Part shown: piece by piece, positions 55,947 to 64,000 of the stretch
How positions within the stretch are numbered: the stretch's first letter is position 1
Layout: each line of letters opens with the position of its first letter
NCBI GenBank assembly: GCA_006844705.1
Contig: SPJS01000060.1
Location: forward strand, 124,001 to 188,000
From: Methylococcaceae bacterium
GTDB lineage: Bacteria; Pseudomonadota; Gammaproteobacteria; Methylococcales; Methylomonadaceae
DNA: 64,000 nt
Direction: 5' to 3'
Translations under genes and position numbers: made by a program
The notes under the pieces: model-generated
What the model saw: only the letters and a program-made list of their open reading frames with translations
The model's database searches: none
Told to the model about the DNA's origin: nothing

Positions 55947-57065
55947 TTATTCGCGCGATACGTTAACGTTATAGCCACTTTCTTTAAGCAGCGAGTGCCT
56001 TTTTGCCTGATCCAGGTCATATTCAACCATTTCTGTGACCATTTCTTCCAACGTTGTGGTGGGCATCCAGCCGAGTTTTTCTTTGGCTTTACCTGGGTCT
56101 CCGAGTAAAGTTTCTACTTCAGCAGGTCTGAAATAACGTTGATCAACAGCAACAATTTTATCGCCTACAGATAAGGCATGCGCATTGTCACCACTAATTG
56201 AATCGACATAACCAACTTCGTCCACGCCTTTGCCTTCCCAGCGTATGGTGATTCCCAAGGCTTTTGCAGTAAATTCTACAAACTGACGAACTGAATATTG
56301 TACGCCAGTCGCGATAACATAATCCTCCGCCTGGTTTTGTTGTAGCATCATCCATTGCATTTCAACATAATCACGGGCATGTCCCCAGTCTCGTAACGCA
56401 TCCATGTTGCCCAGATATAAACACGTGTCTAATCCTTGAGCAATATTGCAAATACCGCGTGTAATTTTGCGAGTGACAAAGGTTTCACCCCGGCGCGGCG
56501 ACTCATGGTTAAACAAAATGCCATTACAGGCATACATGCCATAGGCTTCGCGATAATTAATGGTGATCCAGTAGGAATACAGTTTAGCGACTGCGTATGG
56601 GGAACGAGGGTAAAAAGGAGTGGTTTCTTTTTGAGGAATCTCCTGTACCAGACCAAATAATTCAGAAGTTGATGCCTGGTAAAAGCGGGTTTTTTTCTCA
56701 AGTCCTAGAAAGCGTATGGCTTCAAGTAATCTCAAGGTTCCAATTGCGTCGACGTCAGCCGTATATTCTGGTGATTCAAATGAAACGGCGACATGACTTT
56801 GAGCACCTAAGTTGTAGACTTCATCCGGTTGAATTTGCTGGATAATCCGGGTCAGGTTGGAGGTGTCGCTCAAATCGCCGTAATGCAATATAAAGTTCTT
56901 ATTTTCGATATGAGGGTCTTCATAAATATGATCAACACGTTCTGTATTAAATAAAGAAGAACGGCGTTTAATTCCATGGACTTCATAATCTTTTTGTAAC
57001 AAAAATTCAGCGAGGTAGGAACCGTCTTGGCCAGTAACACCCGTTATTAAAGCGACTTTTTTCAT
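55947..57065 (-). CDS. gmd: GDP-mannose 4,6-dehydratase
   Basis: A 372-residue short-chain dehydrogenase of the extended type. The NADP-binding motif is [20 protein letters not shown] (TGxxGxDG), followed by [40 protein letters not shown], the catalytic S-T and YxxxK in [17 protein letters not shown], and [18 protein letters not shown]. It converts GDP-mannose to GDP-4-keto-6-deoxymannose for fucose, rhamnose or perosamine in surface polysaccharides. Downstream epimerase or transaminase genes are not adjacent. It stands as a single gene. Confidence 0.97.
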   Translation of the reverse strand: MKKVALITGVTGQDGSYLAEFLLQKDYEVHGIKRRSSLFNTERVDHIYEDPHIENKNFILHYGDLSDTSNLTRIIQQIQPDEVYNLGAQSHVAVSFESPEYTADVDAIGTLRLLEAIRFLGLEKKTRFYQASTSELFGLVQEIPQKETTPFYPRSPYAVAKLYSYWITINYREAYGMYACNGILFNHESPRRGETFVTRKITRGICNIAQGLDTCLYLGNMDALRDWGHARDYVEMQWMMLQQNQAEDYVIATGVQYSVRQFVEFTAKALGITIRWEGKGVDEVGYVDSISGDNAHALSVGDKIVAVDQRYFRPAEVETLLGDPGKAKEKLGWMPTTTLEEMVTEMVEYDLDQAKRHSLLKESGYNVNVSRE

Positions 57066-57189
57066 GTTGAATAAATAATAGAAATAGTGGGGTAAATTAA
57101 AAGATCCTAATTTTTCAATAGTAGTAGTAAAATATATAGCACATATTAATAACGCCAGTTATAAAATCGGAAAAAAAGACTGGGAGTTA

Positions 57190-57909
57190 TTATTGAAAAA
57201 TTTCTTGAAAGAATTGTAGCATCAGTTTCCAAGCGCGCGCATTTGCAGTTTCATTGTAAACAGTTCCAAAATCAGGGTCATTTGCGTTGGGGTTGGTAAA
57301 AGCATGCAGCGTATGACCAAATGAATGAAATTGCCAATCAGCACCGGCGTGTGTCATCTCCTGTTGAAAATGAATCACCTGGTCGACGGGTGCCATGGGG
57401 TCATCATGTCCATGGAGTACCAGAATTTTTGATTTAATAGTCAGGGTCGGTAAATCAGATGCCGGATAAAGCAAGCCGTGAAAAGACACGACCCCACAGA
57501 TGTCAGCACCACTGCGAGCAAGATCCAGTGCGCATAATCCGCCAAAGCAAAAACCAATAGCCGCTATTTTGTTTTCATTTGTCCACGGCATTTGTTTAGC
57601 TGCGGTTAAAGCGGAACAGACTCTTTTTCGCAACATGGCTCGATCATCAATAAATGGCTGCATTAATTGTGCGTTTTCGTCCTTGTCTTTACCGCAACGA
57701 CCATTGCCATACATATCTAAGGCAAATGCAAAATAACCCTGTTCCGCCAGCTGAGAGGCTTTGTGTTCAACAAACTGCTCTCGGCCACACCATGCATGAC
57801 AAAGAAGTATCGTAGGACGAGGCCCCTCAAAAGTGTCATCGTAAGCAAAAAAGCCTTCTAGCGGTGTTTCCCCATCCAGGTAATTAACAGTATTGGATAT
57901 GACAGCCAT
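57190..57909 (-). CDS. Dienelactone hydrolase family protein
   Basis: A 239-residue alpha/beta hydrolase. Conserved blocks are PTILLCHAWCGREQFVEHKA, YFAFALDMYGNGRCG, the nucleophile elbow IAAIGFCFGGLCALDLARSG (Cys in G-x-C-x-G), LVLHGHDDPMAPVD (Asp) and SFGHTLHAFTNP (His). This is the Cys-Asp-His triad of dienelactone hydrolases; the physiological substrate in such solitary genes is unknown. It is followed after 2 bases by the Dabb gene in reverse order of transcription (the Dabb gene is upstream), forming a unit of three. Confidence 0.92.
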   Translation of the reverse strand: MAVISNTVNYLDGETPLEGFFAYDDTFEGPRPTILLCHAWCGREQFVEHKASQLAEQGYFAFALDMYGNGRCGKDKDENAQLMQPFIDDRAMLRKRVCSALTAAKQMPWTNENKIAAIGFCFGGLCALDLARSGADICGVVSFHGLLYPASDLPTLTIKSKILVLHGHDDPMAPVDQVIHFQQEMTHAGADWQFHSFGHTLHAFTNPNANDPDFGTVYNETANARAWKLMLQFFQEIFQ

Positions 57910-57911
57910 AG

Positions 57912-58295
57912 TTATTGAGAAATGAAATCATAGGCAATAATATGTTTAACCAGCGGTTTCATGCGGGTTTCAATCAGTTTTTTATGTTTGGGGTGATTCA
58001 TATATGCTTCAAAAGCTTCGCGGTTTTTTAATGTGACTGTCACAGCGACATCAAAGGATTCATCAGCAATTTTGCGCCCTGTGGGCATTATTTCACCGAC
58101 ATGTCGATTGATAATGCCTGGTAAGTCATTCAACAATTTACTGGCTTCGATAAATTCATGACGCATTTGCGGGTCATCAGGTTTTTTCAACCAGACGATA
58201 ATTACATGACTGACCGGCTTTTCCTCTGCAATGAGTTGAGCAGGCAGGTATGAAACAATAAAGCATGCAAAATAGACAATGAATGAAAATTTCAT
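57912..58295 (-). CDS. Exported Dabb (stress-responsive A/B barrel) protein
   Basis: A 127-residue protein with a signal peptide (FIVYFACFIVSYLPAQLIA-EE) and one Dabb domain: VSHVIIVWLKKPDDPQMRHE, HVGEIMPTG and SFDVAVTVTLKNREAFEAYM with NHPKHKKLIE. Dabb domains are usually cytosolic dimers; an exported one is less common. Its start overlaps the stop of the upstream LMW phosphatase gene by 4 bases (ATGA). Confidence 0.82.
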   Translation of the reverse strand: MKFSFIVYFACFIVSYLPAQLIAEEKPVSHVIIVWLKKPDDPQMRHEFIEASKLLNDLPGIINRHVGEIMPTGRKIADESFDVAVTVTLKNREAFEAYMNHPKHKKLIETRMKPLVKHIIAYDFISQ

Positions 58296-58786
58296 GTTAG
58301 ATTGCCATAATGCGTTTGTAAGGCATTTAAAAAGCCTTGGGAGGCTTCTTCTACCAGATTTAATACTCTTTCGAAGCCGAATTTTCCACCGTAGTAAGGA
58401 TCTGGAACTTCACGTTCGTCTACATGCGGAGCAAAGTCAAGAAAGCGCTTGATTTTGTGTTGATGTTCATCAGGGCAAGCTTCCATCAACACGTCGTAGT
58501 TATCATCATCCATGGCAAGAATGTAGTCGAAGCTTTCAAAGTCACCATAGATGACTTTTCGGGCCCGGATGTGGTTGAGTTCAATTCCGCGTTCCTTTGC
58601 TGCTCTTTGTGCTCTTAAATCAGGGGCTTCATTTACATGATATGCATGTGTACCTGCCGAGTCGATTTCAAATTTCTCTTGGATGTTTTTTTCGTTTATT
58701 AACGTTTCAAACACTCCTTCGGCGGTTGGAGATCTGCAAATGTTTCCCATGCAGACAAACAAAACTTTGATTTTCTGGTAAGTCAT
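58292..58786 (-). CDS. Low-molecular-weight protein-tyrosine phosphatase
   Basis: A 164-residue enzyme. P-loop VLFVCMGNICRSPTAEGVFE (C-x5-R-S), middle region FEIDSAGTHAYHVNEAPDLR and HIRARKVIYGDFESFDYILA, and the catalytic acid loop REVPDPYYGGKFGFERV (DPYY). It removes phosphate from tyrosine, often in control of polysaccharide export kinases. It is first gene of a three-gene unit with the Dabb and dienelactone hydrolase genes, and gmd lies further on. Confidence 0.95.
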   Translation of the reverse strand: MTYQKIKVLFVCMGNICRSPTAEGVFETLINEKNIQEKFEIDSAGTHAYHVNEAPDLRAQRAAKERGIELNHIRARKVIYGDFESFDYILAMDDDNYDVLMEACPDEHQHKIKRFLDFAPHVDEREVPDPYYGGKFGFERVLNLVEEASQGFLNALQTHYGNLT

Positions 58787-58923
58787 TATAAATGAGGTAT
58801 AAATGAGAATTAGTATACAGATAAAAAAATTGAACTATATTTATCACAATCGATGATGCTGTTTCTAGTTGATAATACGTTTACTGGGGAATGCATTCAA
58901 AAAAAATATAAGGGATACCAAAA

Positions 58924-60672
58924 ATGTTGATGATGAACACTCACTCAGTTGGTGCAAAAGTAATGTTGGTTACACTGTCAGCTTTGACTGTGGCCGGAAT
59001 TGTAATAACTATTCTATATATTCAGGAACAAAAGCATCAGTTTACTGAACAGCAAGTTGCATTGTCCAGGCAGTTGGTGGATGTGGCATTATCTGTACAG
59101 GATAAAACATTGGAAGAATGGGATAAAGGCCTTTATTCGACACAAAAGCTAAAAGCCCTGGCTGAGCAAAATCCACATCATATTAAAGACCTTGTTTATT
59201 CGGCTATCCCTGTAGTCCAGGCCCGGCAAATTATTGAATCCCTGGCTACCTCAGGCAATATAAAATTTAAGGCCCCGAAATTTAATGCCAGAAATCCAAA
59301 AAATGAAGCCGATTCTTTAGAAAAAGAAGTGTTGCGCTATTTTGCGCAAACCCCGACAGCAAAAGAATATATTCATATTGATGAAGAAAATAATGAGATT
59401 AAGTATTTTCAACCCGTCAAATTGGTAAAACAATGTGAGGTGTGTCATGGTGACCCTGCATCTTCGTACCCATTGTGGAACAACTCGCAAGGTAAAGACA
59501 TTCTTGGGTTTCCTATGGAAAACAAACAAGCGGGAGATGTTTTCGCCTTATTTTCCATTACATCATCATTTGTAGAGAGTACAGAGCAGCTGAATAAAAA
59601 ACTCTGGCTTACGCTGGTGATTGTTGTCCTGGTGATCTTAATTAGTGGTGTTGTGAGCTACATGGCGATTAGTCAGATTATTATTTCACCATTGACTCAA
59701 TTAGCATTAAGCCTGCAGGATATCAGCAGTGGGGAAGGTAACTTAAAAGCACGCTTAAAAGCTGAAGGAAAGACCGAGTTTGCCTGGATTGCCGGCAGTT
59801 TTAATGCTTTTGTTAAAAAACTTGCAAAAACAGTTCAACATGTAAATCAGACCAGTGAGAAGTTGACATCAGCGTCTGATCAGCTGTTAGCCATTACCAA
59901 AAGAACGGAACAGGGTATGGATAGACAGCTAGAAGAAATTACTCTGGTTGCCACGGCGATGGAAGAAATGACGGCAACTGCACAGGAAGTGGCCGGCAAT
60001 GCAGTAAATGCTTCAGGCGTGGCTTCAACTGCAGAACAAGAAGCCTTGGCGGGTAAAAACATCGTCAATGACGCTGTCAGTGGCATTAACAATCTGGCCT
60101 CTGAAGTTGAAAATGCGGCCAGTGTAATACATGAGCTGGAGAATGACAGTAACAGTATTGGTGAAGTGCTAAGTGTGATTCAAGGGATTGCAGAACAGAC
60201 AAATTTGTTAGCCCTGAATGCGGCTATTGAAGCAGCTCGCGCCGGTGAACAAGGGCGAGGTTTTGCCGTAGTGGCTGATGAAGTCAGAACCCTGGCAAGT
60301 CGCACACAGAATTCCACGCAGGAAATTCAACAAACAATTGAACGCTTGCAAGGCCGTGCCGAGCAGGCAGTCACGGTGATGGATAATGGGCGGAGCCAGG
60401 CGACAAGTGGTGTAGAGCAGGCGGCTTCAGCGGGTGAATCAATTAATACGATCAGCCAGCGAATCGATACGATCACGGATATGAATAATCAAATTGCCAG
60501 TGCGGCTGAAGAACAAACTGCAGTTTCAGAGGAAATCAGTCGAAATATCAATAACATTAGCACGGTCACCCGGGACACAGCTAATGGGGCAAAAAGCACA
60601 TCTCAAGCGTGCCAGGAGTTATTGGATTTGGCTAACGAACTGCGCAATACGATTAACCAGTTCAAAGTTTAA
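58924..60672 (+). CDS. Methyl-accepting chemotaxis protein with c-type heme sensor domain
   Basis: A 582-residue chemoreceptor. TM1 ([20 protein letters not shown]) is followed by a periplasmic Tll0287/DUF3365-like domain that ends with [15 protein letters not shown], a CxxCH heme site at residues 171-175. TM2 is [20 protein letters not shown], then a HAMP domain and a cytoplasmic coiled coil with the signalling tip [20 protein letters not shown] and [15 protein letters not shown]. The heme suggests sensing of redox state, oxygen or nitric oxide. AAGGGAT precedes the start; MLMM leaves the exact ATG open. No che genes are adjacent. Confidence 0.94.
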   Translation: MLMMNTHSVGAKVMLVTLSALTVAGIVITILYIQEQKHQFTEQQVALSRQLVDVALSVQDKTLEEWDKGLYSTQKLKALAEQNPHHIKDLVYSAIPVVQARQIIESLATSGNIKFKAPKFNARNPKNEADSLEKEVLRYFAQTPTAKEYIHIDEENNEIKYFQPVKLVKQCEVCHGDPASSYPLWNNSQGKDILGFPMENKQAGDVFALFSITSSFVESTEQLNKKLWLTLVIVVLVILISGVVSYMAISQIIISPLTQLALSLQDISSGEGNLKARLKAEGKTEFAWIAGSFNAFVKKLAKTVQHVNQTSEKLTSASDQLLAITKRTEQGMDRQLEEITLVATAMEEMTATAQEVAGNAVNASGVASTAEQEALAGKNIVNDAVSGINNLASEVENAASVIHELENDSNSIGEVLSVIQGIAEQTNLLALNAAIEAARAGEQGRGFAVVADEVRTLASRTQNSTQEIQQTIERLQGRAEQAVTVMDNGRSQATSGVEQAASAGESINTISQRIDTITDMNNQIASAAEEQTAVSEEISRNINNISTVTRDTANGAKSTSQACQELLDLANELRNTINQFKV

Positions 60673-60708
60673 GCTGGAGAAATCCGGGGTGATCTTTGTC
60701 AACCCGTA

Positions 60709-62097
60709 TTAACGGTCAACATCTCTTTGCTGGTCTGGAGTACGGTTTTGCGCATCATGAATCGCTTGCTCAAGTTCCAGTCGCTGACGTTCTAGCATTG
60801 ATAATTCGATTTCATGCCGCAATGATTCAGATTTTTTGATCTTGCTGCGATCAGTCATTTCTTCAAATGATTTGAGTTTCTGGAATGGTAATACCAATCC
60901 ATTTTCTTCGCGCGCTTCACGTTCGAGCTTAAGTAATTCTTCTTCCAGGTTGTCTTCAAGCAGCTTTTGGCGTTTTTTCAGTTCCATTTGTTGCTGATGA
61001 TTGCGCAATCTTGCTTCCTGCCAGGCTTTTTGCTGTTTTTCATAGCGCTGAATTTCAGCCTGGGTTTTTTCATCCTGGATTTTAGCCTGATGAATCAATT
61101 GATCTTCGCGACGTTGACGGTCGGCCATGATGCGTTGTTTTTCCACTTCTACCTCGTAAGCTCTTTTTTGTTCGCGTTGCAGAATGCCTTGTTCATATTC
61201 ACGTCCCTGAATTTTTTTCTGCGTTTCAAGCTGAGCTTCAGCTTCAAGTTCACGCAGTTCCTGCTGATGTTTTACCCGTTTCACATGGATGCGCTTCTCG
61301 ATGGCAAGTTCTTTGTTTAGTACCTGCTCTTCATCTTGCAAAAGTTCTAACCGCTCAGCCGCCTGTTGCGCACGTTTTTGTCTTTCAATATCGGCCAGAT
61401 GTTGCAGATAAATTAATTGTTCTTTTTTTTGCTCAATCTTCTGTTGTTTGAGGATGGCTTGTTGTTCAAATAACGATTGGTTTTTTTGCCCGGTCAACAC
61501 ATGACTTTGCTTAAGCACTGATAAATAGACACAATCCTTCCCCGGCTTGATATTACTGAATTCCTTAAAATACGGAGCCAGCTTGCAGGTGGCCTGGGAC
61601 TGGACATTCTGAACCATCAGCATTTCACAAATACCCAACGCAATATTTTTTTCAACCTCAAACAAGCCTTGTTGCACCCATTTTCCATCATTTAATAAAT
61701 GGATTTGTTTGTATATACAATCGTAGATATATTGCTGGAAAGTGGATTTGATATGGGCATTGATATCTGGAAGCTGCTCCGGATTACGTTGCACATAGGT
61801 AAGTGTGGCCTGAAATCTCAGATCCAGTGATACAGAGATTTGACAAAACCCGTCAAACAAATCGAGTTGATCATTAAAATGCCATTCATCAATAGGTAAT
61901 GCAAAAACCGAATGGTAAAAACGTTTGTGAAAAATGTCCGGGCGCAGAAAAATCTTTTGATAAAGACCTGCTATTTTTGAGCAGACGATTTGCCTGTCTA
62001 CATCAAACCCTGGCGCCCATTCGTCAAGGCTTGGCGCCTGTTGTGACAGCCCGCCTGAAGCCAGCCATTGAGCAATTTCAGGTAGATTTTCATTCAT
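60709..62097 (-). CDS. Uncharacterised protein with long coiled coil, possibly SPFH-like
   Basis: A 462-residue soluble protein. Residues 1-210 are globular and include FALPIDEWHFNDQLDLFDGF and ISVSLDLRFQATLTYVQRNP, which in strand pattern recall a band-7/SPFH domain, though this is weak. Residues about 225-460 are one long, highly charged coiled coil rich in E/Q/K/R (KKEQLIYLQHLADIERQKRA; LLEDNLEEELLKLEREAREE). The gene overlaps the upstream membrane-protein gene by 8 bases, so the products are probably made together and may form a membrane-bound assembly. I do not know the family. Confidence 0.75.
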   Translation of the reverse strand: MNENLPEIAQWLASGGLSQQAPSLDEWAPGFDVDRQIVCSKIAGLYQKIFLRPDIFHKRFYHSVFALPIDEWHFNDQLDLFDGFCQISVSLDLRFQATLTYVQRNPEQLPDINAHIKSTFQQYIYDCIYKQIHLLNDGKWVQQGLFEVEKNIALGICEMLMVQNVQSQATCKLAPYFKEFSNIKPGKDCVYLSVLKQSHVLTGQKNQSLFEQQAILKQQKIEQKKEQLIYLQHLADIERQKRAQQAAERLELLQDEEQVLNKELAIEKRIHVKRVKHQQELRELEAEAQLETQKKIQGREYEQGILQREQKRAYEVEVEKQRIMADRQRREDQLIHQAKIQDEKTQAEIQRYEKQQKAWQEARLRNHQQQMELKKRQKLLEDNLEEELLKLEREAREENGLVLPFQKLKSFEEMTDRSKIKKSESLRHEIELSMLERQRLELEQAIHDAQNRTPDQQRDVDR

Positions 62098-63349
62098 TTT
62101 GATTAACCTGCTTCAGTGCGGAGTCTGCTTTGATAGCAGCTATTCTATCGGACATTTTCTCGGCTAACAGTGGATAGAGGTTAGGTGCAAATTCAACCGT
62201 GCGGTCATCGATCTTGCGTAAAAATCCGCGACTTAACAGTAAGCCAACAGCAAACATGCGTGACCAGTCAGAATAACGACGAGCACGTTCAAGCGGTGTT
62301 TTTTCGATGACCATTTCCAGCTCATCGTTTTCGTTGATACGGAATTCAGAAAACTGACGTAAACATTCAAATACCAGTTCTTCTTCCTGGATGGTTAATG
62401 GGCCGGGTGCAGTAAATTCAAGTCGGTAAGACAGTAACACGGTAAAAAAATCGACCATGGCAGCACAGATAAATGCAAACAAAGAGAATCCTGTCCACAT
62501 GGCAAGTGACGGTGTAACATCTTCAACAAACTGACGATAAGACATCAACATGGGCGGGGCAGGCAGTTCATCTCCCATGGATCCGGAGAGTTGATTGACC
62601 GAAGACTGGACCGCCTGAAAATTGGCTAACAGGTCGTAATAGGTTTTTTCTACATCCGTTGCGACATCAAGTTGCGCCAGGTTATTCTGTAGATTACGAA
62701 CTGAGGTGTTGATGTCTTTAAAAATGACATCATGGTGTTCCATTATTTTTTTCTTTTCCAGGTAAATCTGGTTGTAATGACGCCAGAACGGACCTTCTCC
62801 CACCTGGTTACGATACCCTTCCAGAATTTCAGGGTGGGTACCGAAATAGGCCTGGGAAACTTCAGTAGATGCTTGTTCCAATTCCTGTTTTTGCTGGTTG
62901 GCGAGTTTTGCTTTGGTGGCGATCACGTTATCCAGATAGTGCTTTAAATCTGTCCGCACTTGTCCTAGTCTGGAAATATGCAAGCTGTCTTTTTGCGAGA
63001 TTTCATAAAATTTAAAATATGAAAATGAAATCGATGCAGCTAATGCAATTAACAGAGACAGCGCCACAGAAAAATAGCGCATTCGGTTGGCTTTCCAGTG
63101 GATACTGGCTATTTCAAGTGAACAGATCACGATGATTGATTGAATGGCAATGGTAATGATTAAAGCAATCCACGGCGTAATAAAATGAGACAGGCCGTAA
63201 TAGGTGGTAAAACCGGAACAGACACTCAGCATTAAAACAATGGGGATGGACCAGATGCGCAGCATGCTGACAAACAGGGTCTGAATTTTATTAATAAAAT
63301 AACCCAGGCCCGAGGCGCGTGCTTTAATGGTATTTGGTTTATTTTTCAT
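62090..63349 (-). CDS. Uncharacterised membrane protein with periplasmic or cytosolic coiled coil
   Basis: About 419 residues. Three N-terminal membrane helices (IWSIPIVLMLSVCSGFTTYY; IALIITIAIQSIIVICSLEI; VALSLLIALAASISFSYFKF) are followed by some 170 residues of helical coiled coil (TDLKHYLDNVIATKAKLANQ; SVRNLQNNLAQLDVATDVEK), a fourth helix (TGFSLFAFICAAMVDFFTVL), and a soluble C-terminal domain of about 110 residues (TIQEEELVFECLRQFSEF; SRMFAVGLLLSRGFLRKIDD). The 3+1 topology with intervening coiled coil recalls DUF4407-like proteins, but I cannot confirm. The ATG at 63349 is chosen over a TTG at 63361. Paired with the long coiled-coil protein downstream. Confidence 0.75.
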   Translation of the reverse strand: MKNKPNTIKARASGLGYFINKIQTLFVSMLRIWSIPIVLMLSVCSGFTTYYGLSHFITPWIALIITIAIQSIIVICSLEIASIHWKANRMRYFSVALSLLIALAASISFSYFKFYEISQKDSLHISRLGQVRTDLKHYLDNVIATKAKLANQQKQELEQASTEVSQAYFGTHPEILEGYRNQVGEGPFWRHYNQIYLEKKKIMEHHDVIFKDINTSVRNLQNNLAQLDVATDVEKTYYDLLANFQAVQSSVNQLSGSMGDELPAPPMLMSYRQFVEDVTPSLAMWTGFSLFAFICAAMVDFFTVLLSYRLEFTAPGPLTIQEEELVFECLRQFSEFRINENDELEMVIEKTPLERARRYSDWSRMFAVGLLLSRGFLRKIDDRTVEFAPNLYPLLAEKMSDRIAAIKADSALKQVNQNE

Positions 63350-63576
63350 GTTAACGGGCAAATGCAGATGGAATTAGAGGTCGTCGGGTGTGTGGGTATG
63401 GCATGCAGTGCTTGTTGGGTGACGATTGGCGACAACTAAAAGCAAGCTCAAATGTTGTGAAAAGAAAAGATACAACATGGCGGTAACCCAAAAATTTTCA
63501 TTTAACGACAATACCGAGAATATAATGAATTTTCAATAAAAAAATGTGTAACCAACCCCTTGAAGCAATGATCTAG

Positions 63577-64000
63577 TCAATCAATTGAAGTATTTTTAAA
63601 AGGTAATTTTTTCTTGCAATGCGCCTTGTATTCCTGCATATATTTTTTTTCTCGCTGCAGAAAGTCTTTGATGATGCCTGAAAATTTCTGATCGGCCAGC
63701 CAATGGAGTGAGTAGGTATCGACAGGCTCAAAGCCACGGGCAATTTTGTGTTCGCCTTGCGCGCCAGAATCAAAGTGCTGCAGCTTATTTTCCAGACAAT
63801 ACTCAATACCCTGGTAGTAACACGCTTCAAAATGTAAGCCATTAAATTCCTGTTGACAGCCCCAATAGCGACCAAACAAGGTGTTTTCGCCTACAAAATA
63901 AAGTGCTGCAGCAACCAGTTGTTTATCAAGATAGGCTGCTGTCAGCATGATTTTTTGTGGCATTTGCTTAATGATCAGATGGAAAAACTCGGGGGTAAGA
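63577..64000 (-). CDS. COG3146 (DUF482) GNAT-like protein, C-terminal part
   Basis: The frame is open to the right edge, so the N-terminus is missing. The last 140 residues read LTPEFFHLIIKQMPQKIMLT, AAYLDKQLVAAALYFVGEN, TLFGRYWGCQ, GLHFEACYYQGIEYCLENKL and FDSGAQGEHKIARGFEPV, which is the conserved C-terminal half of the COG3146 family, related in fold to GNAT and Fem-type transferases. Function is unproven; some members are linked to peptidoglycan or lipid A-like acylation only by annotation. Confidence 0.88.
   Translation of the reverse strand, partial: LTPEFFHLIIKQMPQKIMLTAAYLDKQLVAAALYFVGENTLFGRYWGCQQEFNGLHFEACYYQGIEYCLENKLQHFDSGAQGEHKIARGFEPVDTYSLHWLADQKFSGIIKDFLQREKKYMQEYKAHCKKKLPFKNTSID

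Overview
The window looks like a chromosomal segment of a free-living or facultatively aerobic gammaproteobacterium of moderate GC. The divergent rne/rluC pair followed by a HAD phosphatase and sppA, the oxygen-dependent HemF, CreA, ribonuclease D, a PhoP/PhoQ-like pair and a PEP-CTERM protein all fit that class. I cannot name a genus; a methylotroph-like or sulfur-oxidiser-like lineage would be compatible, but nothing here proves it.

Layout. 1-1623: minus-strand cluster of a sterol-desaturase-type hydroxylase (cut by the window edge), a glycosyltransferase and the remnant of a SNF2 helicase. 1776-1862: tRNA-Leu(UAA). 1925-2708: a REP-type single-strand transposase between inverted GGGGTCAGATAC motifs. 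2840-5312: an MBOAT acyltransferase with its SGNH partner, for polysaccharide O-acylation. 5995-7341: a COG0523 metallochaperone GTPase behind a good Zur-like box. 7976-12570: a decayed accessory region with integron gene cassettes (attC-like sites, no integrase), an IS110/IS1111-type element with two frameshifts, a Tat-exported beta-helix protein whose frame depends on an 8-base C tract, and a frameshifted DUF6326 gene. 12594-15116: lipoprotein, methyltransferase and DUF2238 membrane protein, divergent from a LysR regulator. 15269-17893: CreA, HemF, an LMW-phosphatase-like protein and a glyoxalase-II-like hydrolase.

17902-23408 is the 2-oxoglutarate dehydrogenase operon sucA-sucB-lpd. Its E3 protein lacks the first of the two redox cysteines and the following P-S-K, the most surprising protein-level feature in the window. 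23784-26931 holds a large TPR protein and a small periplasmic protein. 27110-33680 is a respiratory module: an HMA/SafE copper-type membrane protein, divergent from a ba3-type oxidase (small subunit, CuA subunit, heme-copper subunit), a diheme c4-like cytochrome and an unusual seven-heme secreted cytochrome. 33782-35572: parvulin-type isomerase and a TlpA-like thioredoxin, possibly serving cytochrome maturation. 35655-41357: a complete TolC/adaptor/RND efflux operon, followed by a 67-residue PEP-CTERM protein.

41799-47964: zinc-type quinone oxidoreductase, GGCT-like protein, RNase D, ZIP transporter, TonB-dependent receptor. 48103-53387: rne, rluC, HAD phosphatase, sppA. 53552-55902: PepSY protein with a PhoP/PhoQ-like two-component system. 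55947-58786: gmd, dienelactone hydrolase, Dabb protein, LMW tyrosine phosphatase. 58924-60672: a chemoreceptor with a c-type heme motif in its sensor domain. 60709-63349: an uncharacterised two-gene unit of a four-helix membrane protein with a coiled coil and a partner with a very long coiled coil. 63577-64000: the end of a COG3146 GNAT-like gene.

Most core genes are intact, while single-base frameshifts cluster between about 8.3 and 12.3 kb. That pattern suggests real decay of accessory DNA, although several lie in homopolymers and sequencing error is not excluded.
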